A stretch of 64,000 nt of DNA from a virus: positions 17,376-81,375 of the IMG/VR virus record IMGVR_UViG_3300032053_000034; one strand, given 5' to 3'. The translations under genes and the position numbers were made by a program. This document shows, piece after piece, positions 30,601 to 39,158 of this stretch; within the stretch, counting starts at the first letter, position 1, and every line of letters begins with the position of its first letter. The notes below the pieces were generated by a model. That model was not told the DNA's origin, did not search any database, and saw only the letters and a list, made by a program, of their open reading frames with translations.

Positions 30601-32531
30601 AAGAGCTTCATGAGAAATATCTAAGCAAATTGCCATCAAGCATCTATGATAAAGATATGATGCCATTAATGAAGAAGGATGTTTCTTCTGCATTTTTTAG
30701 TTCTGAAGACAAAGCCGCTTTTATGGTGAATGGAACTAAGAATATGATTGAGGACTATGTTAGTAATATCTCTAAAAAGCAGATGATGATTAATGGGAAA
30801 CTTAATCCTGGTCTTCCATTAATGTTCTTGTCTAAGCCGTCTAAGAATAAACTAGAAAAGCTTGATGCTTTAAAAGAAAGATTAAGAATAGAAACAAACC
30901 CTGAAGAAATAGAAAAGATTACAAAAGTTATTGGCGAGCTAAATAATAAGATTGATTACTCAGAAATTGACTACTCATCTTTTGGCGACTCTTTCATCAA
31001 GTTTATGATGATGGCAAATAACTTTGAAGCAAAAGCCAAGATTGAATCTGCAATGATGGTAATGCAAAACCAGATACACAACAAAAAGGTATATGGCAAA
31101 ACACTTCTCAAGAATGAAGGTCTTATAACAACTGAAGGAGAGGAGAAGTATAAGTCAGCAGAAGATAGTAGGGTTGCCAAGAGGTTTGACGAATACTTGT
31201 ATGGAATATTTTATGGAGCAGCTCTATATGATGATTCCCCAGGTGCAGGTACTGTTGCAGAAACAGTAGTAAAAATTTCATCTATTACCGGGTTAGGATT
31301 AAATGCTAAGGCAGCAATTAATAACTCAATCATGGGTAATATAAATAATCTTACCGAAGCTTGTGGGGCTCTGTTTTATGGTAGAAGTGATTTGGCTAAA
31401 GCAAAAGCTGAATATACTGCGAACATATTTGATTTATTATCCACTGGTAGCGAGAGATGTGATTTGAAGATTCTTTTAGATAGTCTTGCAATATTTGAGC
31501 CTAATGGTTTAGATGGTAGATTTAAAGGAGTAAGCTCTAAAAGATTTAGTGATCTTTTAAAAACAGATTCATTATTCTTATTGGATAATACTGTTGAATA
31601 TGCAAATCAATCTCAAGTTATTATTGCAATGCTTGAGTCTCATAAGGTTGATGAATATGGCAGTGTTCTTTCTTATAATGACTATAAGAAGAAATATTCT
31701 GATGGAACAAAAGAGGACTTTAATGACCTTCCAACTCTTAGGTCTAAGATTACCATAGAGGATGGTAAAATGAAATATGATATTAGCAAGCTTGAACTTG
31801 AACTATGGAAACAAAGAACCAAAGGTGTTATTCAATTAATACATGGTAGATATAATATTGAAGATTCTGCATGGATTCAGAGATATTGGATTGGTAAAAT
31901 GCTTTTGCAATATAAGAGATGGCTTGGCGCCACTGTTGAAGAGAGATTCAAGAGAAAGTATTATGATGTAAGATTAAGAGAGGATATGGAGGGTAGGTAT
32001 AGAACATTTGGTAGATACTTGTTTCAAAAAGCACAACAAGCTATGGGGAAACAAGTAGAAGCAATGAGCTGGGATACCATGTCTGAAATGGAGAAAGGTA
32101 ATGTAATAAAATCTGCAACAGACATTATAATATATGCAGCATTAAGCACTTTGATTGGACTTGCTGGTGTTTTAATGAAAGGCGCTAAAGATGATGATGA
32201 CAAAAAGAAATATGCAGCAATAAACTTTGCAAAATATTATATGGGTAGAGCAAGACAAGAAGTAACTTCACTTGTAAATCCAGTAGAATTATACAATCTT
32301 GCGACAAATCCGTTTGCTTCTTCTAGGACTATCAAAGAGTATGGCGAAGCAATACATGCTCTTGGTGAAGCTGCAATTAGTGATGATGAAATTACTGTTA
32401 AGTCTGGTAAATATAAAGGTCAAAACAAGGCAGCAAAAGAAGTTATTGATGTTGCTCCAATATGGGGGCAGGTCAGATGGTTTGATAAACTATTTGACTA
32501 TGAAGCCAATTCTTACACAGGTAAAAGATAA
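27651..32531 (+). CDS. Giant cargo protein with zincin metalloprotease motif
   Basis: The 1626-aa protein is coupled to the polymerase gene by a one-base overlap. It has a HEYIH motif at 371-375 (TLFHEYIHPFVDLM) with a plausible third ligand E438 (NGWTEALVQAL), giving a gluzincin-like site. Long helical regions follow. Near the C-terminus a hydrophobic segment (IIIYAALSTLIGLAGVLM, about residues 1490-1510) is followed by KGAKDDDDKKK and an amphipathic tail, suggesting membrane interaction on ejection. Large multi-domain proteins with zincin domains next to the polymerase are typical of crAss-like phages. Whether it includes remaining polymerase parts cannot be judged by eye. Confidence 0.65.
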   Translation: MKCIVKDDLFRFAEANGLNSPDIYQKILDKYEGVPDNVAIEDLQKKINDPILKNTLFSIDSYIDSIVNTNNLIEDSIESSILKILPGDNVATASAQGIVTKSRNSNSIDGKTTFFATKGIPLNIQSIIKIKNGQKTLTLRDPKKSHYGSDLVQHISNGIMGNGVGTNFTARFKSPLEKEIVTKSGTRKVPVPMNLREYLLWRASVGRPTSANAILKEFVGKAGLSESGDKINDSSMEDIYEEDIKDWFKYPDSQENKRIIYEVEDVTAVITEKILEPKEVDAQIKQVQEEYKGSTVHYQILGYDIPGGVPENHVIAIMESLKERFGIDYEINPNLTDEMGNPLPGMISYSEGAIGKVYINPTVATLDTLFHEYIHPFVDLMATNNPALFNSLIEEIKTLSNPQSENHSIHMSNIVDRVKRNYPSYVNGEVLNINGWTEALVQALGEESQDAFLDTKEVNEVGQIVNTGDVNTRFRRLCRDFWDMVSAVIDLITTPYGYMKSLYGNTEKSIVVSELPVMTIKQIGTIIGGLDNKVNIIGVESLTIPEAEKTKIQIIVNTINQSLTTVIASYRAKERSAIMGGGVQSLQHLKSALMSAEAVKGAVSSVYYGNSHFKDIVDTFENNYKTMNLKDQLDYLREVDIIMRTFDPLMTIDPDVFNKIEFAGKTEFIRALLSVQDKIGTVSRILRSNAPTAMKQFIHNHMTAEERANFNIDKELGSGADLSFLEYGLGSMASSPDFIMGITDRINTQALHEDGEELSADIESFRALMNVFSDKGIDPMSILADEDENGKQLPFLVSHIDRAFYDKKNELSDKLKDNNGDNKQFIIADTPEAKVFNKQLKADQEEYFKFLRENTHIDESINVSMNIGGAYIDIPLDSFRDTVFYYDPNTGSLQIRPGFSESEVNNIMDEYFNGRIKSKVDNNGRFAGVTYPIIHREDGSQAYIYENFSVKSKYTVPNQDKWQNKKFAKLHSDPQKLELYNKYQELHEKYLSKLPSSIYDKDMMPLMKKDVSSAFFSSEDKAAFMVNGTKNMIEDYVSNISKKQMMINGKLNPGLPLMFLSKPSKNKLEKLDALKERLRIETNPEEIEKITKVIGELNNKIDYSEIDYSSFGDSFIKFMMMANNFEAKAKIESAMMVMQNQIHNKKVYGKTLLKNEGLITTEGEEKYKSAEDSRVAKRFDEYLYGIFYGAALYDDSPGAGTVAETVVKISSITGLGLNAKAAINNSIMGNINNLTEACGALFYGRSDLAKAKAEYTANIFDLLSTGSERCDLKILLDSLAIFEPNGLDGRFKGVSSKRFSDLLKTDSLFLLDNTVEYANQSQVIIAMLESHKVDEYGSVLSYNDYKKKYSDGTKEDFNDLPTLRSKITIEDGKMKYDISKLELELWKQRTKGVIQLIHGRYNIEDSAWIQRYWIGKMLLQYKRWLGATVEERFKRKYYDVRLREDMEGRYRTFGRYLFQKAQQAMGKQVEAMSWDTMSEMEKGNVIKSATDIIIYAALSTLIGLAGVLMKGAKDDDDKKKYAAINFAKYYMGRARQEVTSLVNPVELYNLATNPFASSRTIKEYGEAIHALGEAAISDDEITVKSGKYKGQNKAAKEVIDVAPIWGQVRWFDKLFDYEANSYTGKR

Positions 32532-32536
32532 AAATC

Positions 32537-33076
32537 ATGCCAGTAAACGCAACTATATCATTAACATATTGTAATAAGCTATCCATTGTAAATAATGAGC
32601 TTGTTACAATATATTACCAAATTGGTAAGGTACAAACAGATGGGAGTTTCTTGTTCCCAGACCCTGTTGTGTGGTATCCAATAGTTCCAGGATATTCAGC
32701 AGTAACAGTACTTCCTGATGGTCTTTATCAGATTATCTTTCAAGGAGATGCTCCTGAAGAAGGATATTATGTTCCTGCCTTGTGCAACATAGAGCAATGT
32801 GAAAAGAAATTCATTGTAGATTTACTGTGTAAAACAGGTGAATCATGCGGGGTGTATGACAGTTATCTTCTTAGACAACAACTAAAGTTCAGGGCTCTAT
32901 ACACAAACCTGTCATACTTTATTAAAGTAATAGTTGAGTCTCAGAGTGTATTTACATATATTACTCCAGAAGTATCTGAACTAGTTTATATTAATGACCT
33001 GTTTGGAATGCTAACAACAATGTGTGGGTGTAGTTCAGATAGTTGTCCACCTAAAGACTGCGGGTGCAGTAAATAA
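32537..33076 (+). CDS. Cysteine-rich structural protein, unknown
   Basis: The 179-aa protein starts with a beta-sandwich-like first half (LTYCNKLSIVNNELVTIYYQIG...). It has cysteines in the middle (CNIEQCEKKF, CKTGESCG) and a striking C-terminal cluster, MCGCSSDSCPPKDCGCSK, with six cysteines in the last 18 residues, suitable for a metal site or disulfides. It starts 5 nt after the giant gene, with AAAATC before ATG, and is followed two bases later by the next gene. No family is recognised. The context suggests a tail or host-contact component. Confidence 0.55.
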   Translation: MPVNATISLTYCNKLSIVNNELVTIYYQIGKVQTDGSFLFPDPVVWYPIVPGYSAVTVLPDGLYQIIFQGDAPEEGYYVPALCNIEQCEKKFIVDLLCKTGESCGVYDSYLLRQQLKFRALYTNLSYFIKVIVESQSVFTYITPEVSELVYINDLFGMLTTMCGCSSDSCPPKDCGCSK

Positions 33077-33078
33077 TT

Positions 33079-33558
33079 ATGGCAAGTATAACTAAATATC
33101 CCGTAATTATAGATAATTCAGAGTATATAAACACTCTGGATGAAGATGTTTATAATGATCTCATGGAGGTGTTTTATGATAGCGGAAGAATGGTAGCACT
33201 TACCATGAAGGGCAAGAAGTTTGACTCTATTGGCAAGGATTCTTTTTGTGTGTATGAAGAGTTGTTTGCTATTCAAGAGTTCATTAGACTTCTGGTTGTT
33301 AAGTCTTCAGATTTACAAGCAATGGAGTGTGAAATTGTTTCAGGAACTCCAGTGCCTATTCTTAAAGATGATGCTGATATTAAATGCGCAAGAGAAATGT
33401 TTCTTTGTAAATTTGGTAGTTCAAGTGATGTTGATTATTTAATTGATGAACTCATAAGAACTGCGCAATTAAATGGAAATTGGTATATTGATGAGGATGG
33501 AGATGATTACATTCTTGAAGATGGAGATGAATGTTCACGATATATATTAGAAAAATAA
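33079..33558 (+). CDS. Hypothetical protein in tail-fibre operon
   Basis: This 159-aa acidic protein has a helical middle (LFAIQEFIRLLVVKSSDLQAM) and an acidic C-terminus (DEDGDDYILEDGDEC). It lies between the cysteine-rich protein and the fibre gene with gaps of one or two bases, so it is co-translated with them. An assembly partner or small virion component is possible. No motif is recognised. Confidence 0.55.
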   Translation: MASITKYPVIIDNSEYINTLDEDVYNDLMEVFYDSGRMVALTMKGKKFDSIGKDSFCVYEELFAIQEFIRLLVVKSSDLQAMECEIVSGTPVPILKDDADIKCAREMFLCKFGSSSDVDYLIDELIRTAQLNGNWYIDEDGDDYILEDGDECSRYILEK

Positions 33559-33559
33559 G

Positions 33560-36529
33560 ATGGCACTTAAAAAATTTACACAGCTTCCTTCAAAGAATGC
33601 GAAGCTAGATTCTATTCTCCCAAAAGTTGACTTGTCTGATGTAAATGTTAAGGCCACAAAGACCACATTTAATCAGGTATTTGACATTACTAGGGAGACT
33701 ATTAATGTTGGCGAAGTAACAACAACTGATGGGGGCCAGTCTTTCTCTTTATTAGTTGCAGACTTACCTACCAATAAGTCATTAATGTATTTCTATGTTA
33801 AATTTCCAGTGGACGCATTAGCAGCCTCAACACTTGATTTAGGGTTTGGAGCAAAGCCACTGGAATTAAAGGCAAATGATGGGCAAAATTATCAATTTGT
33901 TGATAATGGAATGATAAAGGGTGGTGGTACATATTTATTAATGTATGACTCACTTGCAAGCCCAGGGTTTGTAATGATGAGACCTCCTGTGGATACAGTT
34001 ACCGTATCTGCTTCTTCAACTGTTGGCAATATTGCGACTGTAGCTTCAGTAACAACTCCTGGATCTCACTTTATAGATTATCAAATTACAGTGTTGCCTC
34101 AGAATATTCCAAATGTAAATCTTATTATAGATTTAACTGCGGATCTTGATGGTGGATTTGGATCACTAGAAACTACAAAAACCGCAGCTTCACTTAAGCC
34201 TGGGTATTGGTATAAGTTTCTTTACACCTGTATTCATAAGGTTCCAGGAACATCATATCTTAATACCAACCCATTAGTTCAGTCATTTCCTGGATGCACT
34301 GTTGTTTCTGAAGAATTTATTGTTCAAGCTATAGATGTGGATAAATTAAGCTTCACAACTGTAAGAAGCTTACAATACCCAGAGGATATTATTCACTGGA
34401 GAGATACTGACAGTACTGTTATCAATCAGAATGCTGAAGAGTTCATTCCAAGTACCTTTGTTAATGGTAAAAACAATGTTATAAATGGCAGTAATATTCA
34501 ATATTTCCTAAACCCAACCACTGTTTCAAGGGCTGGTAGGATTTACTACAGAGAGGATACTATACAAAGGACTATAGCTCCTTATGACTACAGATCTGTT
34601 GTCTACATTAGATATGCACTTAAGATAAATGCTGGAGGAAATTACAAGTTCTTTGGCGCAGTTCCACTTGCTCCTGGGCCATACTTCACAGGTGCTATAG
34701 TAGAGGTTAACTTCAGATATTATATTGTTACCGAAGCTTTCACTGCATTAACAACAAATCTTCTTGATTCTTCTGCGTTCTTAAAAGACATTACAGTTGT
34801 AGCAAGTGGGAGTAAATATTTATCAACAAGTAACTCTTTGTTTGTTCCATTTGGATATAATGGCTCTCAAAAGATTATAGAGGTTGATCCATTAGACTTT
34901 ATCTTTACTAAGACATTTCCTATTGCAATTCCAACATCTGTTTCTCAGTCATTTGCATACAATGTAGAGATCAAAGATTTTGCTGCAGCTTATGTGGAAG
35001 CTGTTACTTGGGAATTTTACCCAGATATTGTTTTCTATTTGGGGTCAAATGGGAGTCAACCAACAAATATTACTATTGATGGATTCTCTTATGACATGAC
35101 ATTTGTTGGAGCTCAAAATGCTACTATTGGTTCTTACTGTAGAAACATCACTCTTGATGGCAATATAATTGGTAGTCCAATTGTTATTGGTAAGAACTGC
35201 AGAAATATTATGATGTCAAATCTTAGAGGTCCCATTGGTATTGGTCCAGACTGTAGTGAAATTCAAGTTGTGGGATCCAATGGTATTGTTAAAATTGGCG
35301 ATAGTAATACTGGTATATCTTTTAATTCAAATCAACCAGGAGAGAGAGTTGAAGTTGGGTCAGATAATGCTAATATTCTTTTGAGCAGTTTTGATGGAAC
35401 AATTGGTAGTGGTAATACCTATATTGCTGTTAGTAATTCATTCAAGTACTCTATTGGAAACAATAATAGATCAATAAATGATAGTTACTCTAATGGGGGC
35501 GTAATTGGTGAAAGATGTGAATTTATTTATCTTAATGCACCAACAACACTTGTTGAGGGTATTACATCTCTTAGGGATGGAGATATTGTTAATGGGTCTT
35601 CCGATGTTAAGATATTTACATCTGGAAAGAATAGCATTATAAAAACAATAAACTTAAAGAATATTGCAGATCCTGGTTTAACACTAATAAACTCTATATT
35701 TAACACTACAGAGATTACCAACTTCTCATATACCGCAGGTGTAGTATTATATAATACATATCTTGTGGTTCAATTAAGACAGACATATAATATTCAGGAT
35801 ATTCTTTCTATTCCTGTTGGGCCTGGCAATTACTGGATTTGTAATTTTACAAACTGTGATACGTTAACTCTTGATAGAATTTCTCCTGATGGTGGATTCT
35901 TACAGTTTGAGTCTGTATTGAATTCTACATTTACAAATGGCTTGTTTAACACTTCTGCTTTAATACAGAATGTTAAATATGCTACATTTACAAATGTAGA
36001 TTTATTCTATTCAAACTTGATAAATATACATGGAATTACTCTTGGGAATATGACATTGTGGTACGCAAACCTGTCAAACATAAATGCTATCACAATGAGT
36101 TTGTTTACAAAGGTCACAGTGTACTATTTATCAATATTAAACTCAAGGGCTATTAGTTTTAGTGGTCTTTCTGCAACAACAAACTATGATAAATTATTCA
36201 TAGACAAGTGTGTTATAGTTGAGATAAATGGAAATATGTCTCTTAGTGATGCTGAAATTGAAGGAACTAGTTCACTAACACTTAAGGTAACTGCGCCAAC
36301 AAGTATTAGTCAATTTAGTATTGCAAATGCAAACAAAATGATAAATCCAAATACACTTGTATCTTCAATTGTTGATTTAACAGCAGCTGTTGTTACAGTA
36401 AAAGGTGTTCAATTTGGAATGCTTGTTCAAGACAGTGTAGTACTTACTAATTATTACTTCTGCGGTATTAAACAAGCAATAGCAAGTGGCGTACAAACAT
36501 CAAGTCCAGTTAAATTATTGGTAGCATAA
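33560..36529 (+). CDS. Beta-solenoid tail fibre/receptor-binding protein, putative
   Basis: The 989-aa protein has an N-terminal region (1-180) likely to attach to the virion, then a beta domain. From about residue 510 to 670 it shows repeated hexapeptide-like units such as NATIGSYCRNI, IVIGKNCRNI, IGIGPDCSEI, VKIGDSNTGI and YSIGNNNRSI, in which IG recurs every 15-25 residues. This is the signature of a left-handed or right-handed beta-solenoid, as in phage tailspikes. The C-terminus (700-989) is also Asn/Thr/Ser-rich beta. It is probably the receptor-binding fibre. The next gene encodes a glycosyltransferase. Confidence 0.65.
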   Translation: MALKKFTQLPSKNAKLDSILPKVDLSDVNVKATKTTFNQVFDITRETINVGEVTTTDGGQSFSLLVADLPTNKSLMYFYVKFPVDALAASTLDLGFGAKPLELKANDGQNYQFVDNGMIKGGGTYLLMYDSLASPGFVMMRPPVDTVTVSASSTVGNIATVASVTTPGSHFIDYQITVLPQNIPNVNLIIDLTADLDGGFGSLETTKTAASLKPGYWYKFLYTCIHKVPGTSYLNTNPLVQSFPGCTVVSEEFIVQAIDVDKLSFTTVRSLQYPEDIIHWRDTDSTVINQNAEEFIPSTFVNGKNNVINGSNIQYFLNPTTVSRAGRIYYREDTIQRTIAPYDYRSVVYIRYALKINAGGNYKFFGAVPLAPGPYFTGAIVEVNFRYYIVTEAFTALTTNLLDSSAFLKDITVVASGSKYLSTSNSLFVPFGYNGSQKIIEVDPLDFIFTKTFPIAIPTSVSQSFAYNVEIKDFAAAYVEAVTWEFYPDIVFYLGSNGSQPTNITIDGFSYDMTFVGAQNATIGSYCRNITLDGNIIGSPIVIGKNCRNIMMSNLRGPIGIGPDCSEIQVVGSNGIVKIGDSNTGISFNSNQPGERVEVGSDNANILLSSFDGTIGSGNTYIAVSNSFKYSIGNNNRSINDSYSNGGVIGERCEFIYLNAPTTLVEGITSLRDGDIVNGSSDVKIFTSGKNSIIKTINLKNIADPGLTLINSIFNTTEITNFSYTAGVVLYNTYLVVQLRQTYNIQDILSIPVGPGNYWICNFTNCDTLTLDRISPDGGFLQFESVLNSTFTNGLFNTSALIQNVKYATFTNVDLFYSNLINIHGITLGNMTLWYANLSNINAITMSLFTKVTVYYLSILNSRAISFSGLSATTNYDKLFIDKCVIVEINGNMSLSDAEIEGTSSLTLKVTAPTSISQFSIANANKMINPNTLVSSIVDLTAAVVTVKGVQFGMLVQDSVVLTNYYFCGIKQAIASGVQTSSPVKLLVA

Positions 36530-36543
36530 AAGTTAAAAAGATC

Positions 36544-37254
36544 ATGGAAATAGGACACATTTATCTCATCCATTTGGAGAGAAGAACCGACAGAAAAGAT
36601 GGTTATTTCAAAGTTGACAAAAATGGAGAGTTTATTCTTGATGACAATGGAGAAAAGATCTGGATAAAAGGATTTGTAGAAAAACTTGAAGGGGTGTTTT
36701 CTGAATATGAAGTATTCCCAGCCATTGATGGAATGGAGCTTGATGTTCAATTGCCACCACAGACAGGGCAAAATAGATGGAATAAGGGCGCGTATGCCCT
36801 TACTCTTACTACTATTAAAATTCTTGAAGACTCAATGGAAAAAGGATATGAAAATATTCTTATCCTTGAGGATGATGTTGTTATTAATCCATTATTTGAT
36901 ATAGTGATTGATAATTACCTTAGTGACATGACGTTTAAGTTTGATTTTGCATTCTTGGGTTATACAACATTTGGTAATTGTGCAAAACCTGAAACTAGAT
37001 ATTGGGATAGGATCGTTCAAATGTGTAGTTGCCATGCTTATATTGTTAATAAGCATCTTTTCCCTACATATAAAAATATTCTTAGTCAACTAAATGTACC
37101 AATTGATGTTCATGTAAACTCAATTGTTGCCGCAAGATTGAACTCTTTTTCAGCTGTTAAATGGTCTGGTCATAAACTTATTTGGCAGGAGGATGGTATT
37201 TCTGATATAGAAGCAGAGGGAGGTAAGTTTTATGCCGTTGGGTTCACAGACTAA
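36544..37254 (+). CDS. GT25-like glycosyltransferase
   Basis: The 236-aa protein matches glycosyltransferase family 25 (LPS/procollagen galactosyltransferase type). It begins IGHIYLIHLERRTDRKD, the family's N-terminal 'vinL.rr.dR' signature, has FPAIDG at 58-63, and carries ILILEDDVVI with the nucleotide-sugar/metal motif EDD at 109-111. A later PIDVHVN could be the second acidic site. Such enzymes transfer a sugar from a nucleotide donor. Being directly downstream of the fibre gene, it may modify a virion protein or the host surface glycan; the target is unknown. It overlaps the next ORF by 23 nt. Confidence 0.75.
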   Translation: MEIGHIYLIHLERRTDRKDGYFKVDKNGEFILDDNGEKIWIKGFVEKLEGVFSEYEVFPAIDGMELDVQLPPQTGQNRWNKGAYALTLTTIKILEDSMEKGYENILILEDDVVINPLFDIVIDNYLSDMTFKFDFAFLGYTTFGNCAKPETRYWDRIVQMCSCHAYIVNKHLFPTYKNILSQLNVPIDVHVNSIVAARLNSFSAVKWSGHKLIWQEDGISDIEAEGGKFYAVGFTD

Positions 37255-37477
37255 AATCATTTATATCTCTGAGTATATGGGGATACAAATTGAAGAAGAA
37301 GCTACTGTAATTGCAGTAGAGGGAAATAAAACTTATGTGAAAGATGACTATGGCAATAATCTATATTTCAATAATGAAACAGGTTATTGCTATAGTGATC
37401 ACACATTTAATGGTGCTAGGAAGTTTTTAAAGAATCCTTCTGGCATTGTAACACCAATTGAAAAATGGACAAAATGA
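37232..37477 (+). CDS. Small hypothetical protein
   Basis: An 81-aa protein with a beta-rich centre (EEEATVIAVEGNKTYVKDDYGNNLYF), overlapping the glycosyltransferase by 23 nt and the next gene by 13 nt. A GGGAGGTAAG sequence upstream of its ATG is one of the few Shine-Dalgarno-like sites in the window. No family is recognised. Confidence 0.55.
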   Translation: MPLGSQTKIIYISEYMGIQIEEEATVIAVEGNKTYVKDDYGNNLYFNNETGYCYSDHTFNGARKFLKNPSGIVTPIEKWTK

Positions 37478-38334
37478 AAAAGCCAAATCCTAGTATTCCA
37501 AATCCTAACATACAGCCTAATCAGGTCTATGCAAATAAAGAAATTTATATGGGAAATGATTTGGCTATTGGTAATTACAAGCAAAGTAGAGGTCCAATTA
37601 GGGACAAAATTGGGCCCTACAATGCACCAACTTCTTCTGGTGATGTAATTAGGCAGGTAGCCAAAAAGAATGCATTAGATTCAGCCACACAGCCTGATTA
37701 TGTAAATTCTGTTGCTCCTACTAATGGTAAAATGACAGAGGCAGATTTAAACGCGACTACTATGAGAGGATTTAGATTATATCCACCAAATATTTCAGAG
37801 ACTGGAAGTACTACTAAAACTTCTGGCGCTGGCATTAAGAAGCAACCACAGATTAAGACTGCAGCAAAAGGAATTAAATCTTATGCTGTTGGTTCCCAAG
37901 GAATATATGATCAAAATGATTTTTTACAGCAAGAAATTGGTAAGCCAATTAAAAGGCAAGAAATAACCAACCAGGGGAATATTGAAGTCCAACAGCAAAT
38001 TGAGCAAAACAAAATTAACTATCAAAACCAGTTAACCCAATCTGCAATTGAATCTGCTAGTTCTGCATTTAGTACTTATGCTGGAGGAAAAGGTGTTGGT
38101 AAAAAGCAACCAAAAAGCCTATATAATGGCGGTAATAATATTGCTGGAGAGCCTGCGCCAAGTGGCATTCAGGCTACAGCTGCTGATGGTATTAAAAGTT
38201 TTAAGCAACCTAAGTACCTAGAGAATTATCAAGCAGTAAGTACTAATCCTATTCCTGATTATGTTTATGGAGAGAAATCTTTAAAAGGCTACAGGAATGG
38301 GTCTCGGATGATAAAGAATACTAGTAAGTGCTAA
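37465..38334 (+). CDS. Cargo-like virion protein, unknown
   Basis: The 289-aa product is basic, Pro/Asn/Gln/Ser-rich and mostly disordered, with a Gln-rich helical centre (about residues 150-195). Short related motifs occur three times: KGIKSYAVGSQGI, DGIKSFKQPKYL and LKGYRNGSRMIK. The last resembles KGYKCKNGSSSIK in the putative cargo protein encoded at 10514-12592. It is the last gene of the plus-strand module and is followed by a bidirectional terminator. It may be a minor packaged protein. This is inference from composition and the shared motif. Confidence 0.5.
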   Translation: MDKMKKPNPSIPNPNIQPNQVYANKEIYMGNDLAIGNYKQSRGPIRDKIGPYNAPTSSGDVIRQVAKKNALDSATQPDYVNSVAPTNGKMTEADLNATTMRGFRLYPPNISETGSTTKTSGAGIKKQPQIKTAAKGIKSYAVGSQGIYDQNDFLQQEIGKPIKRQEITNQGNIEVQQQIEQNKINYQNQLTQSAIESASSAFSTYAGGKGVGKKQPKSLYNGGNNIAGEPAPSGIQATAADGIKSFKQPKYLENYQAVSTNPIPDYVYGEKSLKGYRNGSRMIKNTSKC

Positions 38335-38335
38335 T

Positions 38336-38376
38336 AAAAAAAAATCCCCTAACCAATTAAGGCTAGGGGATTTTTT
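38336..38376. terminator. Bidirectional terminator between convergent modules
   Basis: Stem ATCCCCTA / TAGGGGAT (38344-38351 and 38364-38371) flanked by an A-run on the left and a T-run on the right, so it functions for both the plus-strand virion module and the minus-strand lysis/early module, which converge here. Confidence 0.9.
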
Positions 38377-38905
38377 ATATAAACGATTTTATAATCTCAA
38401 ATAGTATCTTGGGGAGAATATATCCAAGCATAGCGGCAATTACGAATAAATACCAGTACTTGAATACCCACTGTATTCCTCCGACTTTATGGATTATATT
38501 GGGTTTGTACACCACTTCTTTATGTTCTGCTACTAAATAATAATGTCCATCTTTGGCTTTAAGTATTTCCACCTTTGTATTATTAGATAAATAGACACCC
38601 TCACTTAATCCGCATTCTGCTCTGATCAAATTGGTAATCTGTTTTTTTAGTACAGGATTACTAATCCTCACAGGCTTGCTATTTACGCAAGTATCTTTAT
38701 ACAGTGTGAATAAACTGTCAAATCTTTCAAACTGCTTCACAATTGATACACTGTCTTTTCCTTTTAGAAATAAAGTATCTCTTACCAGGGATGTGTCCAC
38801 TAGTTCTGGATGGTTTTTTACTAGTGTTAAAAATCTTCTTGATGCAGAGCACGAGAAGAGGTATAATGACATAAATACCAACCATAAAATAGGATAACAT
38901 TTCAT
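38375..38905 (-). CDS. Putative unimolecular spanin (lipoprotein with C-terminal TM)
   Basis: The 176-aa protein has a lipoprotein signal peptide with lipobox LFSC (Cys19) and a single hydrophobic segment near the C-terminus (about 146-168, WVFKYWYLFVIAAMLGYIL) followed by a short basic tail. An outer-membrane lipid anchor at one end and an inner-membrane anchor at the other is the architecture of unimolecular spanins (T1 gp11 type), which fuse the two membranes in the last step of lysis. It is the last gene of an operon with two small membrane proteins and an endolysin, which supports this. Two cysteines (73, 98) could form a disulfide. No database match was tested. Confidence 0.6.
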   Translation of the reverse strand: MKCYPILWLVFMSLYLFSCSASRRFLTLVKNHPELVDTSLVRDTLFLKGKDSVSIVKQFERFDSLFTLYKDTCVNSKPVRISNPVLKKQITNLIRAECGLSEGVYLSNNTKVEILKAKDGHYYLVAEHKEVVYKPNIIHKVGGIQWVFKYWYLFVIAAMLGYILPKILFEIIKSFI

Positions 38906-38906
38906 A

Positions 38907-39158
38907 TTAATTATTTATAGGTGGATCTTGAATTTCACTTTCATTCTGTACTGCAAATGTTGCAATTGCAGCCATTGTTGCACCTATTGTTGCTAAGTGT
39001 TGAAACAAAGATACAAATTCTGGATATAACTCTATTCCAGGAACAGCAATAATACTTAATGAAAATCCAGAAAGGTATAATCCAGCCTTTCTTACATTCT
39101 TAAAGAACACTGGGGTTCTTTTTTTTGCTCTTTCTATGAGCATTCTAATTCTTCTCAT
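38907..39158 (-). CDS. Small membrane protein, holin-like
   Basis: The 83-aa protein has a basic N-terminus (MRRIRMLIERAKKR) and two hydrophobic segments (about residues 26-42 and 50-70), the topology of small holins or holin-associated proteins. It lies between the spanin candidate and another small membrane protein in the lysis cassette, with overlaps and gaps of only a few bases. Sequence alone cannot tell holin from antiholin. Confidence 0.55.
   Translation of the reverse strand: MRRIRMLIERAKKRTPVFFKNVRKAGLYLSGFSLSIIAVPGIELYPEFVSLFQHLATIGATMAAIATFAVQNESEIQDPPINN

Noticed and set aside
14926-32531. Stop-codon reassignment, as in some crAss-like phages
   Set aside because: The two giant ORFs and all others are open with the standard code, and TAA, TAG and TGA act as ordinary stops.
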